Shown here one piece after another: positions 60,830-64,000 of a DNA stretch of 64,000 bases. The notes under the pieces are model-generated. The model was not told the DNA's origin. It did no database searches and worked only from the letters and a program-made list of their open reading frames with translations. The first letter of the stretch is position 1. Every line of letters starts with the position of its first letter. The DNA comes from Carallia brachiata (taxonomy: Eukaryota > Streptophyta > Magnoliopsida > Malpighiales > Rhizophoraceae). The stretch spans positions 10,036,095-10,100,094 of the forward strand of contig JADCRB010000013.1 in NCBI GenBank assembly GCA_021464245.1, in the 5' to 3' direction. Position numbers and translations under genes: made by a program.

Positions 60830-63800
60830 ATGGCTTCGCTAACCGTGCCGCCGGCGTCTTCCAGAATGTCGCCGTATTTGTCGTCGTCGTCGTCGTCTTC
60901 CTCTTCGCCTATTTTCTCTCGCTGCTCCCTCGAGCACGGAATTTGCTCTCGATTTCCCGCCCAAAACAGCGTCGTAAGCTTGAACCTAAAAAAATAACAC
61001 ACACACCAACACATATGCGTATACGTATGTGCCTATACGTACGTATTTGCAATTTTACGTCATTTTTCCATATTTATTTTCTCGGCCTCTTGTGTTTGTT
61101 TGGTTGGTGTAAAGTTCTGAGGAATTACTTTCAGACAAATCGCCGTGGTGGGTCTCACTTAGAAACATGAAAAATTAAGATTATCTCTGGTTTTTTTTTT
61201 TTTTTAAATCTTTAAAGTATATTTGTATTATTTATTATTTTCTTAAAGTAGATTTCTTAACTGTGTTAGAAATGCGAGTTGGCGGAACCGTTGAGGTGTG
61301 GAAATGGGAAGCCGAGTATTCCCATCATCAACGAAAGGACGCTGCCAAAGTTCTTGGAATCGGCTCGAATGGAGAAAAGTGTCAACAGGGAGAGTACCAG
61401 GCTGAAATTGTTTTCTGGCACTGCTAATCCTGCCCTTTCTCAGGTCCTACGAGCCCCTTTTGCTCTTTCTTTGAGCTATTTAATAATATGGTGTTTTTGT
61501 CTGGAAAATTTTTGTCTTGAATTACATTAGTAATAAATTTCCACAGTATGAGATCTGGGAAGGGTTAGATGAACGCGGTTGTTGGGGATATGTGAAAATA
61601 TGCTTTTAGCATAAAAGAAGACTACATGACTATACTTAAGTAACAGTAACGCAATTCTATCTTACAACTTCTGATAGTTTGTTTGGTTTTTTTTTTCTTT
61701 AATGAATTTAACCATCTAATGTCGAATATCACTTTGTTGCTATTTGAATCTATTCTTGTGAAGCCAAAAAGTTTTTCTCTTTAGCATATTTGAGATTCTT
61801 TTTGGTTGTATATATATGTAAAATTTTTTAATTTTCATGCTAATGGAATTTTTGAATGGCCAAATGTGTGACATTTAATCCAGGAAATCGCTTGGTATAT
61901 GGGTCTTGAACTGGGGAAGATCAAGATAAAGAGATTTGCTGATGGGGAAATTTATGTTCAGTTGCAAGAGAGTGTTAGAGGATGTGATGTATATTTAGTG
62001 CAGCCTACATGCCCTCCAGCCAATGAGAATCTATTGGAACTTTTGATCATGATCGATGCTTGCCGGAGAGCATCAGCCAAGAATATCACTGCTGTCATTC
62101 CATATTTTGGATATGCTAGAGCTGACAGAAAGGCAAGATTTTCCCCTGTTTTTCTTTTAGATGAAATGAAGAAAGTGAAAACTATGTTGCTCGAATGTCC
62201 AGTTGAATGGAGCTAAAATTGTTATGTTCATTATGAGTTTAACTTGAGCCTGTTTGTTCTTTATCCCAAGGATCATGTTTTATGACTGGTGCCTTTACAG
62301 TCTATGTTCTTATTTTAGGTCAATTCTCTCTTGCAATATGCAGAGAGTAGGGAATTTTAAGCGTCCTGTGAATTTCAACCATTTGTATTTATGAACTATC
62401 TCTTTTTTCTTTTATTGCAGACTCAAGGTCGTGAATCCATTGCAGCAAAACTTGTTGCAAACATCATCACTGAAGCTGGTGCCAACCGTGTCCTAGCCTG
62501 TGATCTTCATTCTGGGCAGTCAATGGGTTACTTTGATATCCCTGTGGACCATGTGTACTGTCAGGTAGTCAGTCACTGGTTTTTATTGTTGACTTTGACT
62601 AATTTTGTGTTTATTAATACTTTGTTTTCTTCTGGCTCTCTAGCCTGTGATCCTTGATTACCTTGCAAGCAAGAGAATCGGTTCAAATGATCTGGTGGTG
62701 GTTTCACCTGATGTTGGTGGTGTTGCAAGAGCACGTTCCTTTGCGAAAAAGTTGTCTGATGCCCCTTTAGCTATTGTTGATAAAAGGCGTCAAGGACACA
62801 ATGTTGCTGAGGTAATTGCTGCACAAAACTCAAATCACCGTGATTTTTTTGATTGAAATTTTATTATGGCAGAGAACTATTAGGTTATCTCAATTTTATC
62901 TTGGTCTGTTCGTGTAAAGTTTTCAACTTTGAAACTCGGTTCTATGACTAATATTTCATCAATGTGCTTGCTTGAAATTTAATCAATTTCTTCTTTCCTA
63001 TAGTTTCTTATTTTCTGTTTTCCTGTATGCCAGGGCAGGATGTTTTCTAGTTGGACAGGACTATTTGCTTATTAATGCTAAATGTCTTTGATTTTATGGG
63101 GCAGTTTCTTCCACTACTCTCTGTAACTCACATCCAATTGGAAGCAGTCTTGTTCAAGAAGCCTTTTTTTTTTTTTTAATGAAAATTTATTCTGCTGATT
63201 ACTTGTGCAGTTTTCTAATGCCCATCACCTATGAATATACAACAACTAGTTCTAAGAAGAACTTGGGACCTGGATAAATCTGCTGCCATTTGTTTATTTT
63301 GATATCTCATGAGCATAAGTACGCTTTAGACTGCAAAGAAATCATTAGAGATTTATACTTTCAGAGAGTTACTTTTAGTCCAACTTTGTGAAGGGGGTTG
63401 AGATTACCTCAACTTAGAAACTTATGATGCATAATTTAGTACATGGATTCATTCTAATTATTGCTCCTCCATCACTTTTAGATAGACAGATTGTCTTTAG
63501 AAAGCAATGCAGTGTGCTATTAGTACCAGGAACATAGCATCATAATAGTAACTTAACAGTCATCAGAAATAATTCAATTAATTTTCATTGCTGATGCGTG
63601 ATTGTGTGATCTATTTGATCCTAATAGACCTTTATGTGTGGCTGATCAAACAGATCTGTCTGATTAGATATTGGAACAGAAATATTTTACCTTTCTGCTG
63701 TCTATTTTTAATTTTTTGGTGTTTGTCAACCTTAAAAAAGTTTGCCTAACAACATGTTTTAGGTGATGAACCTTATCGGTGATGTAAGAGGAAAAGTTGC

Positions 63801-63832
63801 TGTTATGGTGGATGACATGATTGACACAGCTG
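60830..63832 (+). CDS. PRS: plastid ribose-phosphate pyrophosphokinase (PRPP synthetase), 3' end outside window
   Basis: Six exons lie in the window: 60830-60973, 61270-61443, 61884-62132, 62421-62564, 62644-62811 and 63763-63832. The enzyme makes PRPP from ribose 5-phosphate and ATP for purine, pyrimidine, His and Trp synthesis. The start [20 protein letters not shown] is Ser-rich, as in plastid transit peptides; a Met ten codons upstream has no reason to be preferred. Core motifs are [56 protein letters not shown] (metal and ribose 5-phosphate region) and VDDMIDTAG (PRPP-binding loop), where the window's last exon ends. The layout matches Arabidopsis PRS1/PRS2. Intron 3 starts with GC rather than GT (AAG/GCAAGA at 62133). 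All frames are intact. Confidence 0.93.
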
Positions 63833-64000
63833 GTAGGTAATCTTGATGTCAAGCTCTAGCCATAAGTATACCCTGAGACACATTAAAATCTAAGAACGTG
63901 AAAATTTTGAAAATAAAATGCAGTGAAGACATCGCAAAAAGGAAAAAGATATGAAATTTGAAATTATCTTGTTTGTGTTGTCTTGAATTTCCAAATAATA

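Overview
The window is nuclear DNA of a flowering plant, most likely a woody eudicot. The genes have many short exons with GT-AG introns, the intergenic DNA is AT-rich, and the families are plant-specific: a DYW-class PPR, an NPF transporter, a tau-class GST, F-box/LRR genes and a plastid PRPP synthetase. Transposons of at least five kinds are interspersed. I cannot name the genus.

Layout. 1-5866: the 3' part of a decayed Sirevirus-like Ty1/copia element (gag, zinc knuckle and protease pieces, a second LTR-like segment, four polypurine tracts, a 1460-bp 3' LTR). An intronless antisense ORF inside it encodes a WUSCHEL-related homeodomain protein with a WUS box and a C-terminal EAR-like motif. 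5867-12974: gene-free, with one Mutator-type MITE. 12975-18458: an NPF7.3/NRT1.5-like transporter in five exons. 20160-21408: an F-box protein. 23131-25564: a DYW-type PPR protein. 30866-46013: three F-box/LRR genes, the third carrying a complete, young Ty1/copia element (40410-45617, 542-bp LTRs, ATCTT target duplication) in its intron. 49108-50167: a tau-class glutathione S-transferase. 54992-57798: a five-exon gene resembling TOBAMOVIRUS MULTIPLICATION 2B. 59122-59270: a tRNA-derived SINE with 14-bp target duplications. 60830 to the window edge: the first six exons of a plastid-targeted ribose-phosphate pyrophosphokinase, including one GC-AG intron.

The genes look functionally unrelated, apart from the F-box cluster. 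A striking common feature is single-base frameshifts in otherwise well-preserved frames: NPF, the kelch-type F-box gene, the PPR (two), all three F-box/LRR genes and the young copia element (three). The GST, TOM2B-like and PRPP synthetase genes are open throughout. Either several genes are decaying or the assembly keeps uncorrected indels; this should be settled before any of them is called a pseudogene.

Most unusual items: the WOX-like ORF inside the Sirevirus remnant; the copia LTR pair whose six differences all fall within 32 bp; the intact-looking MITE, SINE and hairpin structures; and the GC-AG intron in the PRPP synthetase gene.
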